The notes: generated from the sequence alone by a model not told the origin. 34,720 nt of DNA from Verrucomicrobiota bacterium (GCA_018239845.1 JAFEGO010000081.1:1-34720), one strand, 5' to 3'. Shown: positions 16,892 through 25,700, counted from the stretch's first letter. Numbers and translations: made by a program.

Positions 16892-18127
16892 TCAAGCGGA
16901 AGCGGCGCTCAACGCCCCGTCCACCGCACGCTCCCGCCGGGCCACGGTGAGGTGGATGCCGAGCGCGACGACATTCAGGCCGAGCGCCACCGCACACACC
17001 GCGGGCCAGCGGCCATAGGTCCAGGCGAGCGCACCGACGAGCGAACCCAAGGCGCCGCCGATGAAGCGCGCGACCATGTAGAGCGTGTTGAGCCGGCTGC
17101 GGGCCGAGGGCAGCAGCGAGAGCACGACACCCTGCTCCGCCACCTGCACGGTCTGCACGCCGACATCCATCAGCAGCACGCCGAGTATGAGGCCGGGGAT
17201 CGTCACCCACGTCCACATCAGACCAAAGGAAACGACGATGGCCGACAGCGCCAACGTGACGGTGAAAGCGGGGCCGCGCCGGTCGGCGAGCTTGCCCGCG
17301 TAAGGCGCCGCGAGCGCACCTACAAGGCCGACGATGCCGAACAGCCCCGTCTCGGTGGAGCCACGGTGAAAGTGCTCCGCCATCAGAAACGCGAGGCTAG
17401 TCCAAAAAACCGTGAAGCTGCCGAAGGACAGCGCCGCGGTGAGCGACGGCCGGTAGAGGCGCGGCTGGGTGCGGAAGACCTCCCAGAGCGAAGCCATCAG
17501 CTCGCGGTAGCGCAGCGCCACCGTCGGCAGACGATGCGGCAGCCGGCCGCGCAACGCAACGGCCAGCGCGAGCATCATCAGCGCCGCCAGACCGAACATC
17601 ACCCGCCAGCCGAAGTGATCGCCGATGATCCCGGCGAGCGTGCGGGCCAGCAGAATGCCGCCGAGCAGGCCGGTCATCAGCACCCCGATCGTGTGGCCCC
17701 GGTTCTCCGCGGGAGAAAGTTCAACCGCGAGCGGGATGAGCACCTGCGCGCTCATAGAAGTCGCACCCACCAGCAGGTTGCCCAAAATGAGCATAGGCAG
17801 CGTCGGCGCCAGGGCCGTGAGCGCGAGGAAGACCGCGCAGACGCAGATCATCACCAGCACCAGCCGGCCGCGCTCCATGATGTCGCCCAGCGGCAGGAAG
17901 AACAACAAACCGAGCCCGTAGCCCGCCTGCGATGCCATCGCCACCCAGCCGACCTGCGCAGCCGTCGCCTGGAAGTACGTGGCGAAATCACCAAGGAGCG
18001 GCTGGTTGTAGCAAATGTTGGCCACGCAAACACCGCAGGCGATGGCCATGAGCCAGAGCAGGCGCTGGGTGATGGCCGGAGCACTGATGTTTGCCGCGGT
18101 GTCGGAGATGGGTACGGACTCGGTCAT
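16892..18127 (-). CDS. Major facilitator superfamily drug-type exporter
   Basis: This 411-residue protein has about 12 hydrophobic segments. Inner-membrane features of the MFS are visible: an early ANICYNQPLLGDFA segment, the loop 2-3 motif LPLGDIMERGRLVL, and a second-half equivalent GKLADRRGP. YNQPLL near helix 1 is typical of a bacterial exporter subgroup related to YnfM-type transporters. I chose ATG 18127 (MTESVPISD). The frame remains open to 18223, but that 32-residue extension is basic and unlike a transporter N-terminus. The ATG overlaps the stop of an upstream 26-codon ORF (ATGA). It lies downstream of the SDR terminator and 83 bp before OsmC, suggesting export of a toxic compound or its product. 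Confidence 0.9.
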   Translation of the reverse strand: MTESVPISDTAANISAPAITQRLLWLMAIACGVCVANICYNQPLLGDFATYFQATAAQVGWVAMASQAGYGLGLLFFLPLGDIMERGRLVLVMICVCAVFLALTALAPTLPMLILGNLLVGATSMSAQVLIPLAVELSPAENRGHTIGVLMTGLLGGILLARTLAGIIGDHFGWRVMFGLAALMMLALAVALRGRLPHRLPTVALRYRELMASLWEVFRTQPRLYRPSLTAALSFGSFTVFWTSLAFLMAEHFHRGSTETGLFGIVGLVGALAAPYAGKLADRRGPAFTVTLALSAIVVSFGLMWTWVTIPGLILGVLLMDVGVQTVQVAEQGVVLSLLPSARSRLNTLYMVARFIGGALGSLVGALAWTYGRWPAVCAVALGLNVVALGIHLTVARRERAVDGALSAASA

Positions 18128-18204
18128 GGTTCGTGCGAGGAGGCGTCGGTGTCGCCCGCCACGAGAAGCACGAGCGCGGCCAAGACAAGCGTGACAATGA
18201 TCAT
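18124..18204 (-). CDS. Possible 26-residue membrane peptide coupled to the MFS gene
   Basis: ATG 18204 opens a frame of 26 codons reading MIIVTLVLAALVLLVAG followed by a polar tail DTDASSHEP. Its TGA overlaps the ATG of the MFS gene (ATGA), an arrangement typical of translational coupling. The first 17 residues could span the membrane or form a leader. No Shine-Dalgarno sequence precedes it, and the T-rich end of the SDR terminator lies directly upstream. It could be a real small protein, a regulatory leader, or chance. Only its position and composition support it. Confidence 0.35.
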   Translation of the reverse strand: MIIVTLVLAALVLLVAGDTDASSHEP

Positions 18205-18210
18205 AACGGA

Positions 18211-18258
18211 AAAAGTTTGTCATCGCGCGGCGGGCCTTGAGGAAAGCCGCGCGATGAC
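18211..18258 (-). terminator. Rho-independent-type terminator after the SDR gene
   Basis: A perfect 13-bp stem GTCATCGCGCGGC / GCCGCGCGATGAC (18219-18231 with 18246-18258) with a 14-base loop lies 12 bp past the SDR stop. On the minus strand it is followed by AAACTTTTTCC. The T-tract starts four bases after the stem, slightly offset from a textbook terminator. It separates the SDR from the MFS unit. The rest of the 142-bp gap is the small ORF described separately. Confidence 0.75.
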
Positions 18259-18269
18259 AGGTTGCGGTT

Positions 18270-19031
18270 TTAGTGGAGGCCGCCGCCGGCGTTGATGAGT
18301 TCGCCGGTGAGCCAGCCGGACTCGTCGGAGGCGAGGAAGACGGCGATGCCCGCGATATCAGCCGGCTGGCCGATGCGGCCGAGCGGCGTCTGCTTGACGA
18401 TCTCCGTCGAGAAGTCGGAGCCGATGAAACCCGCGGCGTGCGCGCCCTCGGTCTCGATCATGCCGGGGTTGAGTGCGTTGACGCGGATCTTGCGCGCGCC
18501 GAGCTCCTTCGAGAGGACGCCGGTGATCGCATCGACGGCGCCCTTCGTGCCGGTGTAGACGGCGCTGTTGGGCGGCGTGACGCGGCTGACGACGGAGCCG
18601 ATGTTGATGACGCTGCCACCGGTCGCCGGGAAGAGCGGCAAGGCGGCCTGCGTCGTGAGCAGGAGGCCGAGGACGTTGATGTTGAACTGGCGGTGGAAGT
18701 GCTCGGGCGTGACGGCCTCGAGCGGCGCGAACTCATAGACGCCCGCGTTGTTCACGAGGATGTCGAGCTTGCCGTAGGTCTTTTTGACCGCGGCGAGCAG
18801 CTGCGTGATCTCGGCGGGCTGGGAGACGTCGCCCTTGATGGCGACGGCCTTGCCCCCGGCGGCGGTGATCTCGGCGACGACCTGGTCGGCGCCGGTCTTG
18901 CTGGAGGCGTAGTTGACGACGACGGAGGCACCCGCGGCGGCGAGGTGCTTGGCGATGGAGGCGCCGATGCCCTTGGAGGCACCGGTGACGAGGGCGATCT
19001 TGCCCGAGAGGGCGCGGATATTGGAGGACAT
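18270..19031 (-). CDS. SDR-family NAD(P)-dependent oxidoreductase
   Basis: This is a 253-residue classical short-chain dehydrogenase. The cofactor loop TGASKGIG is at residues 16-23 and NNAG at 94-97. The catalytic set is Ser146 (NIGSVVS), Tyr159 and Lys163 (YTGTK). The sequence NPGMIETEG follows, as in FabG-like and glucose-dehydrogenase-like members. Asn40-Tyr41 after beta-2 (VVVNYASSK) points to NADP preference, an inference. It reduces or oxidises an alcohol or carbonyl compound of unknown identity. It lies 37 bp downstream of the outer-membrane channel gene, so it probably ends the tetR-regulated RND operon before the terminator. The start ATG 19031 has an AT-rich leader with no Shine-Dalgarno sequence. 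Confidence 0.92.
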   Translation of the reverse strand: MSSNIRALSGKIALVTGASKGIGASIAKHLAAAGASVVVNYASSKTGADQVVAEITAAGGKAVAIKGDVSQPAEITQLLAAVKKTYGKLDILVNNAGVYEFAPLEAVTPEHFHRQFNINVLGLLLTTQAALPLFPATGGSVINIGSVVSRVTPPNSAVYTGTKGAVDAITGVLSKELGARKIRVNALNPGMIETEGAHAAGFIGSDFSTEIVKQTPLGRIGQPADIAGIAVFLASDESGWLTGELINAGGGLH

Positions 19032-19068
19032 GATGGTAATTATTTAATGGTTACGGTTGACGGGAAAA

Positions 19069-20481
19069 TCAGGAGGAAGGCTGGGCGGACCAGCCGCCGC
19101 CGAGGGCCTTGATGAGGGCGACGCTGGTATTGAGGCGAAGGGCGGCGAGCTGGGTGGAGGCGCGCTCCACCGCGAGGGCCGTGCGCTGCGCATCGATCAC
19201 CTCGAAATAGGCCACGTAGCCGGAGTCGAAGCGGGTCTGCGCCAGCTCCGCGGCGCGCTTGGCCGAGGCGACCGCGCGATCCTGCGCGGCGGACTGGTCG
19301 GCGAGGAGGCGGGAGGCAGTCAGCGCATCCTGCACCTCGCGGAAAGCGACGAGCACGCGCTGGCGGTACTGGGCGACGCTCTCCTCGTAGCTCGCGCGGC
19401 TGCGGGCGAGGTTGGCCTTGTTGCGACCGCCCTGGAAGATCGGCAGGTAGAGGCTCGGCCCGATGGACCAGATGCGCGAGTCGCTCTGCGTGAGATGATC
19501 GATGTCGCTGCTGGCGAAGCCCGCGCTGCCGGTGAGCGAGATTGAAGGGAAGAACGCGGCCTTGGCGACGCCGATGCGGGCATTGGCCGAGGCGAGCGCG
19601 CGCTCGGCGGCGGCGACGTCGGGGCGGCGCTCCAGCAGGCCGGCGGGCAGGCCCGCAGGGATAACCGGAGGCGTAGACAGCGCCGGGCTGGTGGACGCGA
19701 TCGTGAAGTCGGGCGCGGCGGCGCCGACGAGGACGGCGAGCGCGTTTTGCAGGGCCGAGCGGTGGTTCGCGACGGCGGCGGCCTCGGCTTCGGCGGTGGC
19801 CAGCTCGGTCTCGGCGCGCGCGGTGTCGAGCTCGGCGGCGGCGCCGTTTTGCACGCGGGTCTTGATCAGATCGAGCGTGTGGCGGCGCAGAGCGACGGTG
19901 TCGGTGAGCAGCGTGTACTCGCGCTCGAGGGAGCGGAGCGTGAAATAGTTCGACGCGACCTCGGCGGTGAGCGCGAGGCGCACCGACTCGAAGGCGGCGG
20001 CGCTCGCGTCGGCATCGGCGCGGGCGCTCTCGCTGAGGCGGCGCACGCGGCCGGTCAGATCGAGCTCCCACGTCGCGGCGAGCGGGACGCGGTAGGTCGT
20101 CGAGAGCGGCGCGGGCAAGGTGTTATCGGTCGTCGTGGACGTTTGCTCGCGGGTCGCCGAGGCACCGACCGACACCGAGGGCCAGTAGGCACTGCGGACG
20201 ATGCCGGCGGCGGCGCGGGCCTGGTCGACGCGGGCGGCGGCGGCGTGGAGGTCCTCATTGGCGGAGAGCGCGCGGGCCTCGAGAGCGTCGAGCGCGGAAT
20301 CGTTGAAGACCTTCCACCACTCGCCGCGGGCGAGCGTGTCGGCCGGAGCCGCGGTCTGCCACGCCACGTCGCGGTAGGCGGCGGGCGCGATGGTGGCGGG
20401 CTTGGTGTAGTCGGGGCCGACGCTCGGGAGCGCGGCGAATCCAACGGTGGCGGTCAGGAGGAAGCTGGAGAATGTTTTCAT
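19069..20481 (-). CDS. RND efflux outer-membrane channel, TolC/NodT (OprM-like) family, without lipobox
   Basis: This is the 470-residue outer-membrane exit duct of a tripartite pump. The N-terminal SVGPDYTKP is the family signature that normally follows a lipidated cysteine. GEWWKVFNDSALDALEARAL and the two repeated helical halves are typical, with NEDLHAAAARVDQARA in the first and RRPDVAAAERALASANARIGVAKAAFFPSISLTGSAGF in the second. In most relatives the signal peptide ends in a Cys two residues before VGPDY. Here the segment reads AALPSVGPDY and the first 30 residues contain no Cys, so it cannot be a lipoprotein in the usual way. It lies 20 bp after the RND pump gene. The start ATG follows GCGTCCCGCC. 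Confidence 0.93.
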   Translation of the reverse strand: MKTFSSFLLTATVGFAALPSVGPDYTKPATIAPAAYRDVAWQTAAPADTLARGEWWKVFNDSALDALEARALSANEDLHAAAARVDQARAAAGIVRSAYWPSVSVGASATREQTSTTTDNTLPAPLSTTYRVPLAATWELDLTGRVRRLSESARADADASAAAFESVRLALTAEVASNYFTLRSLEREYTLLTDTVALRRHTLDLIKTRVQNGAAAELDTARAETELATAEAEAAAVANHRSALQNALAVLVGAAAPDFTIASTSPALSTPPVIPAGLPAGLLERRPDVAAAERALASANARIGVAKAAFFPSISLTGSAGFASSDIDHLTQSDSRIWSIGPSLYLPIFQGGRNKANLARSRASYEESVAQYRQRVLVAFREVQDALTASRLLADQSAAQDRAVASAKRAAELAQTRFDSGYVAYFEVIDAQRTALAVERASTQLAALRLNTSVALIKALGGGWSAQPSS

Positions 20482-20501
20482 GGCGGGACGCGGTTGAGGC
20501 T

Positions 20502-23500
20502 TTAGGCGTGTTCAGGGGCGGCGATGGCCGGCGCGGCAGCGGGCGCGGGTTTGCGGACGCCGAGCTTTTCGAGGACGACGTAGAAGACGGGCGTCAGGAA
20601 GAGGCCGAAGACCGTGACACCGATCATGCCGGCGAAGACGGCGACACCCATCGCGCGGCGCATCTCGGCGCCGGCGCCGTGGCTGACCACGAGCGGGAAG
20701 ACGCCGGCGATGAAGGCGATTGACGTCATCAGGATCGGGCGCAGACGGAGCCGCGCGGCATCGAGGGCGGCGTCGGTGATGCTGGCCCCCTCCTCGCGAC
20801 GCTTGAGGGCGAACTCCACGATCAAAATCGCGTTCTTGGCGGCGAGGCCGATGAGCACGATCAGGCCGATCTGGGTGAAGACGTTGTTCTCACCCTTGGT
20901 GATCCACAGGCCGAGCATGGCGGAGAAGAGCGCCATCGGCACGATGAGGATGACGGCGAACGGGAGGCGGAAACTCTCGTATTGAGCGGCCAATACGAGA
21001 AACACGAGGAGCATGCTGAGCGGGTAGATCCAGAGGCCGGCGTTGCCCGCGAGGATCTTCTGGTAGGTGAGCTCGGTCCACTCGACGGCCATGCCGCGGG
21101 GCAGGTTGTCGGCGGCGAGCTTGGACATGATCGCCTCGGCCTGGCCGGAGCTGAAGCCGGGGGCGGCGGCGCCGTTGATCTCGGCGGCGGGATAGCCGTT
21201 GTAGCGCATCACGCGGTCGGGGCCGTAGGTCTCGCGGATCTTCACGAGGGAGCCGAGCGGAACGAGGTCGCCGGCGGAGTTTCGGGTCTTGAGGCGCAGG
21301 ATGTCCTCCGCCTTTTCGCGGAACGGCGCGTCGGCCTGGGCGACAACCTGGAAGGTGCGGCCGAAGCGGTTGAAGTCGTTCACGTAGAGCGAGCCGAGGT
21401 TGATCTGCATCGTCTCGAAGAGGTTCGCGAGCGGCACGCCCTGGGTCTTGGCGCGGGCTCGGTCGATGTCGGCGTCGAGCTGCGGCGTGTTGATCGTGAA
21501 GCTGCTGAAGACGCCGGCGAGACCGGGGGTCTGCCAGGCCTTGCCGATCAGGCCCTGCGTGGCGCCGTAGAGGGCGTCGAGGCCGTTGTCGCCGCGGTCC
21601 TCAACGTAGAGCTTGAAGCCGCCGATGGTGCCGAGGCCCTGCACGGGCGGCGGCGGGAAGATCGCGATGTAGGCCTCCTGCACGGCGGAGAACTCCTTCT
21701 GCAGCTCCTGCGCGATGGCCTGGCCGGAGAGCTCCGGCGTGGTGCGCTCCTCGAAAGGTTTTAAGCCGACGAAGAGGATGCCGCTGTTGGGCGAGTTGGT
21801 GAAGCCGTTGATCGAGAGGCCGGGGAATTGGATGGCGTTGGCCACGCCGGGGTGCTTCAGCGCGATCTCGCCCATGCGGCGGATCACGGCGTCGGAGCGC
21901 TCGAGCGAGGCGGCGGCGGGGAGTTGCGCGAAGGCGACGAGGTACTGCTTGTCCTGCGTGGGGACGAAGCCGGTCGGGATCTTCTTGAACGAGTAGCCGG
22001 TGAAGGCGAGCAGGCCGAGATACACGATGATCGCCACGATCGAGAGGCGCAGCAGGCGCGCGACGCCGGCGGAGTACTTGTGCGAGGCCCAGTCGAAGAA
22101 GCGGTTGAAGGGACGGAAGAACCAGCCGAAGGCCCAGTCCATGCCGCGGGTGAGACGGTCCTTGGGCTCGTGGTGGCCCTTGAGCAGCAGCGCGCTGAGC
22201 GCGGGCGAGAGCGTGAGGGAGTTGAAGGCGGAGATGATCGTCGAGATGGCGATGGTGATCGCGAACTGCTTGTAGAACTGGCCGGTGAGGCCGGTGATGA
22301 ACGCCGTGGGGATGAACACCGCGGAGAGCACGAGGGCGGTTGCGACGATCGGGCCGGTCACCTCGCGCATCGCCTGCCGGGTGGCCTCGTAGGGCGTCTT
22401 GCCGAGGGCGATGTTGCGCTCGACGTTTTCGACGACGACGATGGCGTCATCGACCACGATGCCGATGGCGAGCACGAGGCCGAAGAGCGAGAGGGCGTTG
22501 ATGGAGAAGCCGAAGGCGTGCATCGCGGCAAACGTGCCGACGAGCGAGACCGGCACGGCGACTAGGGGGATGATCGAGGCGCGCCACGTCTGGAGGAAGA
22601 GGATCACGACCAGCACCACGAGCACGATGGCCTCGAGGAGCGTGTGGATGACGGCGCGGATGGAGTCGCGCACGAAGATTGTGGGGTCGTACACGATGTT
22701 GTACTCGAGGCCGTCGGGGAAATTCTTCTTCAGCTCCTTCATGGCGGAGCGCACGGCGTCGGAGGTGGCGATGGCGTTGGAACCGGGGAGCTGGGCAATG
22801 GGCAGCGCGACGGCAGGCTTGTTGTTGAGCAGCGAGCGGAGGGCGTACTCGGAGGCGCCGAGCTCGACGCGGGCGACGTCGCGCAGGAGCACGCGCTCGC
22901 CGTGCGGGCCGGTCTTCACAACGATGGCGCCAAACTCCTCCTCGGAGGCGAGACGGCCCTTGGCGTTGATCAGCAGCTCGGTGTCGACCGGGCGCGAGGT
23001 GGGCTGCTGGCCGACACCACCGGCGGCGACCTGGACATTCTGCTCGCGGATGGCGGCGACGACATCAGAGGCGGTGAGACCCTTGGCGGCGACCTTGGCG
23101 GGATTGAGCCAGACGCGCATCGCGTAATCACCCGATCCATACACGCGGACCTGGCCGACACCATCGAGACGGGCGAGGACGTCGACGACCTGAAGCGTCG
23201 CGTAGTTGCGTACGTAAATATCGTCGTAGCGGTTGTCGGGAGAGAAGAGGTGCACGACCATCAGGAGGTCGGGCGAGGCCTTGAGCGTGGTGACGCCGAG
23301 GCGGCGGACCTCTTCGGGCAGCTTGGGCTGGGCCTGGGAGACGCGGTTCTGGACCTGCACCTGGGCGTTATCGAGGTTGGTGCCGATCTTGAACGTGATG
23401 GTGAGGGTCATCACGCCGTCGCTCGTCGCCTGTGAGAACATGTAGAGCGAGTTCTCCACGCCGTTGATCGCCTGCTCGAGCGGCGCGGCGACGGTCTCGG

Positions 23501-23678
23501 AGATGGTCTTGGGATTGGCGCCGGGATAGACGGCGCGGACGATGACCGTCGGCGGGACGACCTCGGGATACTCGCTGATCGGGAGGCGCGTGAGCGCGAT
23601 CGCCCCGACGAGGAAGATGATGATCGAGAGGACGCCGGCGAAGATCGGGCGCTTGATGAAGAAGTCGGAGAAGTTCAT
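20502..23678 (-). CDS. RND multidrug efflux pump inner-membrane transporter, HAE1/AcrB family
   Basis: This is a 1058-residue proton-driven drug exporter, the usual AcrB length. FFIKRPIFAGVLSIIIFLVGAIALTRLPISEYP is the standard first helix. The helix-4 proton relay pair is in GIVVDDAIVVVENVER (about residues 409-410), and the helix-10 lysine is in GLAAKNAILIVEF (about 948). Two large periplasmic loops follow helices 1 and 7, as expected. It takes substrates from the periplasm or outer leaflet and works with the adaptor encoded 57 bp upstream and the channel 20 bp downstream. The substrate is unknown. TetR control and the neighbouring reductases suggest a toxic electrophile or aromatic compound. 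Confidence 0.96.
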   Translation of the reverse strand: MNFSDFFIKRPIFAGVLSIIIFLVGAIALTRLPISEYPEVVPPTVIVRAVYPGANPKTISETVAAPLEQAINGVENSLYMFSQATSDGVMTLTITFKIGTNLDNAQVQVQNRVSQAQPKLPEEVRRLGVTTLKASPDLLMVVHLFSPDNRYDDIYVRNYATLQVVDVLARLDGVGQVRVYGSGDYAMRVWLNPAKVAAKGLTASDVVAAIREQNVQVAAGGVGQQPTSRPVDTELLINAKGRLASEEEFGAIVVKTGPHGERVLLRDVARVELGASEYALRSLLNNKPAVALPIAQLPGSNAIATSDAVRSAMKELKKNFPDGLEYNIVYDPTIFVRDSIRAVIHTLLEAIVLVVLVVILFLQTWRASIIPLVAVPVSLVGTFAAMHAFGFSINALSLFGLVLAIGIVVDDAIVVVENVERNIALGKTPYEATRQAMREVTGPIVATALVLSAVFIPTAFITGLTGQFYKQFAITIAISTIISAFNSLTLSPALSALLLKGHHEPKDRLTRGMDWAFGWFFRPFNRFFDWASHKYSAGVARLLRLSIVAIIVYLGLLAFTGYSFKKIPTGFVPTQDKQYLVAFAQLPAAASLERSDAVIRRMGEIALKHPGVANAIQFPGLSINGFTNSPNSGILFVGLKPFEERTTPELSGQAIAQELQKEFSAVQEAYIAIFPPPPVQGLGTIGGFKLYVEDRGDNGLDALYGATQGLIGKAWQTPGLAGVFSSFTINTPQLDADIDRARAKTQGVPLANLFETMQINLGSLYVNDFNRFGRTFQVVAQADAPFREKAEDILRLKTRNSAGDLVPLGSLVKIRETYGPDRVMRYNGYPAAEINGAAAPGFSSGQAEAIMSKLAADNLPRGMAVEWTELTYQKILAGNAGLWIYPLSMLLVFLVLAAQYESFRLPFAVILIVPMALFSAMLGLWITKGENNVFTQIGLIVLIGLAAKNAILIVEFALKRREEGASITDAALDAARLRLRPILMTSIAFIAGVFPLVVSHGAGAEMRRAMGVAVFAGMIGVTVFGLFLTPVFYVVLEKLGVRKPAPAAAPAIAAPEHA

Positions 23679-23735
23679 AGCGGAAGCTGGAATTTGGGCA
23701 AAGCAGTGGCTTGGGCAGGCCGGGACAGGAGGAGT

Positions 23736-24944
23736 TTAGCGGACGGCGGCGAGCGCGGTGGCAGTGGAGACGGAACCGGGCACGACAGCGACGGCGGCCT
23801 GCTCGGGATCGACGGCCATGCCGGGGCGGACGCGCTGGAGGCCGTTGACGATAACCTGATCGCCGGAGCGGAGGCCGGAGAGGACCACGCGCTTGTCGCC
23901 GACGGAGCCGCCGAGCTTCACCGTGCGATAGACGGCGGTGCGGTCGGGCGCGACGGAGAGCACGAACTTCTGGCTCTGGTCGGTGCCGATGGCGCGCTCG
24001 CTCACGAGCAGCGTGGGCTGCGGCGCACCGACCGGGATGCGGACGCGGGCGAAAAGGCCGGGGACGAGGGTGTGATCCGTATCCGGAAACACCATGCGGA
24101 GGACGAGCGTACCGGTGGACGGATCGAGGCGGTTGTCGGCCGACTCGACATAGCCGCGGCGCGGGAAGTTATCCTCGTCGGCGAGCTGCATCTCGACGGC
24201 GACGCGGCCGTGGTCGGTGGCGAGCTGGCCGGTGCGGAGGAGCCGGCTGAACTTGAGCATCGTGGCCTCGTCGATGTCGGCGTACACGAAGGCGTCGCCG
24301 GTGGAGACGATGGTGGTGAGGAGCGTGGCGTTGCCGGCGGTGCCGGAGACGAGGTTGCCGGCGGTGACGAGGGCGCGGCTCACGCGGCCGCTGATCGGCG
24401 CGCGGACCTGCGTGTGCTCGAGGTCGAGCTGGGCGAGGTCGAGCGCGGCCTGGGCCTCGGCGGCGCGGGCGCGGCGCGCCTCGGCCTCCTCGGAGGAGAT
24501 CGCGGAGGCCGCGAGCAGCGCATCGGCGCGCTTGGCCTCGCGGAGCGCGACATCGGCGTGGGCCCGGGCGAGGTCGTACTGCGCCTGATACTGGCGCGCA
24601 TCGATCGAGAAGAGGACGTCGCCCTCCTTCACCGTCTGGCCGGCCTGGAAGCGGACGTTTTCAAGATAGCCGGAGACGCGGGGACGAAGCTCGACCGTCT
24701 CCGCCGCGTCAACGCGGCCGAGGAATTCGTCGTAAGCGGTGAGGAGCTTTTCCTCGACAGGCGCGACGGTGACCTTCGGGGCGGGCGGCGTGGCAGTGGT
24801 ACCGGCGGAAGACTCACCGGCGGTGGCGTGCGACGTCGAATAGACGAAGACGCCCGCCGCGAGGGCGAGGCTCAGGCCGGAAAGGAGGAGGCTGCGGGGG
24901 CGCAGCTTGAAACGGGAGGTGGAGGCGGTGCGGGTGGTGGTCAT
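23736..24944 (-). CDS. RND efflux periplasmic adaptor (membrane fusion protein)
   Basis: This 402-residue protein is of the AcrA/MexA type. A basic N-terminus and one hydrophobic segment (about residues 18-36) act as a signal or membrane anchor, and no lipobox Cys is present. ELRPRVSGYLENVRFQAGQTVKEGDVLFSID is the first lipoyl half. A helical hairpin of about 75 residues follows, rich in Ala/Glu/Arg, and DLEHTQVRAPISGRVSRALV is the second lipoyl half. Beta-barrel and membrane-proximal domains complete it. It is the first gene of the pump operon. A candidate TetR operator begins 18 bp upstream of the start and an intrinsic terminator for tetR lies just beyond. The start ATG follows CCTCTCCACGCC. 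Confidence 0.94.
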   Translation of the reverse strand: MTTTRTASTSRFKLRPRSLLLSGLSLALAAGVFVYSTSHATAGESSAGTTATPPAPKVTVAPVEEKLLTAYDEFLGRVDAAETVELRPRVSGYLENVRFQAGQTVKEGDVLFSIDARQYQAQYDLARAHADVALREAKRADALLAASAISSEEAEARRARAAEAQAALDLAQLDLEHTQVRAPISGRVSRALVTAGNLVSGTAGNATLLTTIVSTGDAFVYADIDEATMLKFSRLLRTGQLATDHGRVAVEMQLADEDNFPRRGYVESADNRLDPSTGTLVLRMVFPDTDHTLVPGLFARVRIPVGAPQPTLLVSERAIGTDQSQKFVLSVAPDRTAVYRTVKLGGSVGDKRVVLSGLRSGDQVIVNGLQRVRPGMAVDPEQAAVAVVPGSVSTATALAAVR

Positions 24945-24961
24945 GGCGTGGAGAGGATGAG

Positions 24962-24981
24962 TAGTTGACTACTTAGTTAGT
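24962..24981. promoter_or_regulatory. Candidate TetR operator upstream of the RND operon
   Basis: The plus strand reads TAGTTGACTACTTAGTTAGT, 18 bp before the adaptor start codon. It matches the site upstream of tetR at 18 of 20 positions. It overlaps a 6-bp inverted repeat AGTAGT-TG-ACTACT (24960-24973). An AATACT just upstream on the coding strand could be the -10 box of the pump promoter, which would place the site over the transcription start. Confidence 0.75.
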
Positions 24982-24990
24982 ATTGAGCTG

Positions 24991-25017
24991 AAAAAAAGGC
25001 GCACGGGGTACGTGCGC
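24991..25017 (-). terminator. Intrinsic terminator of tetR
   Basis: On the minus strand a perfect 7-bp GC-rich stem (GCGCACG/CGTGCGC, 5-base loop) is followed by C and seven T residues. It lies 31 bp past the tetR stop and before the RND operon promoter, so tetR and the pump genes are separate transcription units despite being on the same strand. Confidence 0.85.
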
Positions 25018-25047
25018 GGGGAGAGTATTATTACGAATTAAGCTGAA

Positions 25048-25686
25048 TTAAGTCGCACTGGCAGAGGCGGGCGCGGCGGCGGTAACGGGGACTTTAATCC
25101 CCAGCAAACCGAAGGCGGCGGCGGGCAGCTCCTTGAGGACGGAAGGGTCGTTGAGAATGCGGGCCTGGGCCACGAGACCCTCGATGAGGCCGACGATGGC
25201 GGTGGTCTTCTGCACCGGGTCACAAGGCTCGATCAGGCCCTCGGCGATGGCGTCGCGGATGGCGGACTCGTAATAGCGGCGCTTGCGGGACATGATCTCC
25301 CGGACCTTGGCGCTGAGGTCGATCTCCTGCGTGCTCACCTCGGAACCGACCGAGCAGACCGGGCAACCGAGCACCTTGCCATACTTGGCCTTGAGCTCGA
25401 CCTGGCGCGGATGGAGCGCGGCGAAATAGTTGGCCAGCCGCGTCACGGGATTGATCGACGGGGAGAACTGCGCATCGAGACCCGGCTTCCAGTCCTCGCT
25501 CCACATGCGCTCGAGGGCGGCGACGGCGAGGGAGGCCTTGGAATCGAAAAAGTAATAGAAACTGCCCTTCTTCACCTCGGCGCGCTTGCAGATGTCGTCG
25601 ATGGTGACCGCGCCGTAGCTCTCCTCCCAAATGAGGTCGAGCGCGGCGTCCATTAACCGCTCGTTGGCGTCTGAGGTGCGTCCCAT
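25048..25686 (-). CDS. TetR/AcrR-family transcriptional regulator of the efflux island
   Basis: This is a 212-residue repressor. The N-terminal helix-turn-helix spans about residues 27-52 (GAVTIDDICKRAEVKKGSFYYFFDSK), the classic TetR recognition helix pattern. The C-terminal ligand domain contains KVLGCPVCSVGSE with Cys108 and Cys111. A Cys at this position follows a pattern common in TetR members that sense reactive compounds, and NemR is a known thiol-sensing member, so redox or electrophile sensing is a hypothesis. The tail is Ala/Pro-rich. Near-identical 20-bp candidate operators lie 15 bp before this start and 18 bp before the RND adaptor start, implying autorepression and control of the pump. 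It ends at its own intrinsic terminator. Confidence 0.94.
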   Translation of the reverse strand: MGRTSDANERLMDAALDLIWEESYGAVTIDDICKRAEVKKGSFYYFFDSKASLAVAALERMWSEDWKPGLDAQFSPSINPVTRLANYFAALHPRQVELKAKYGKVLGCPVCSVGSEVSTQEIDLSAKVREIMSRKRRYYESAIRDAIAEGLIEPCDPVQKTTAIVGLIEGLVAQARILNDPSVLKELPAAAFGLLGIKVPVTAAAPASASAT

Positions 25687-25700
25687 GATGGCTAAAGTGA

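Noticed and set aside
16809..17216. N-terminal extension of the OsmC frame
   Set aside because: It overlaps the MFS coding region in another frame, is basic and low-complexity, and OsmC homology begins at ATG 16808.
18128..18223. 32-residue N-terminal extension of the MFS frame
   Set aside because: It starts inside the SDR terminator and is Arg/His-rich, unlike a transporter N-terminus. ATG 18127 is preferred.
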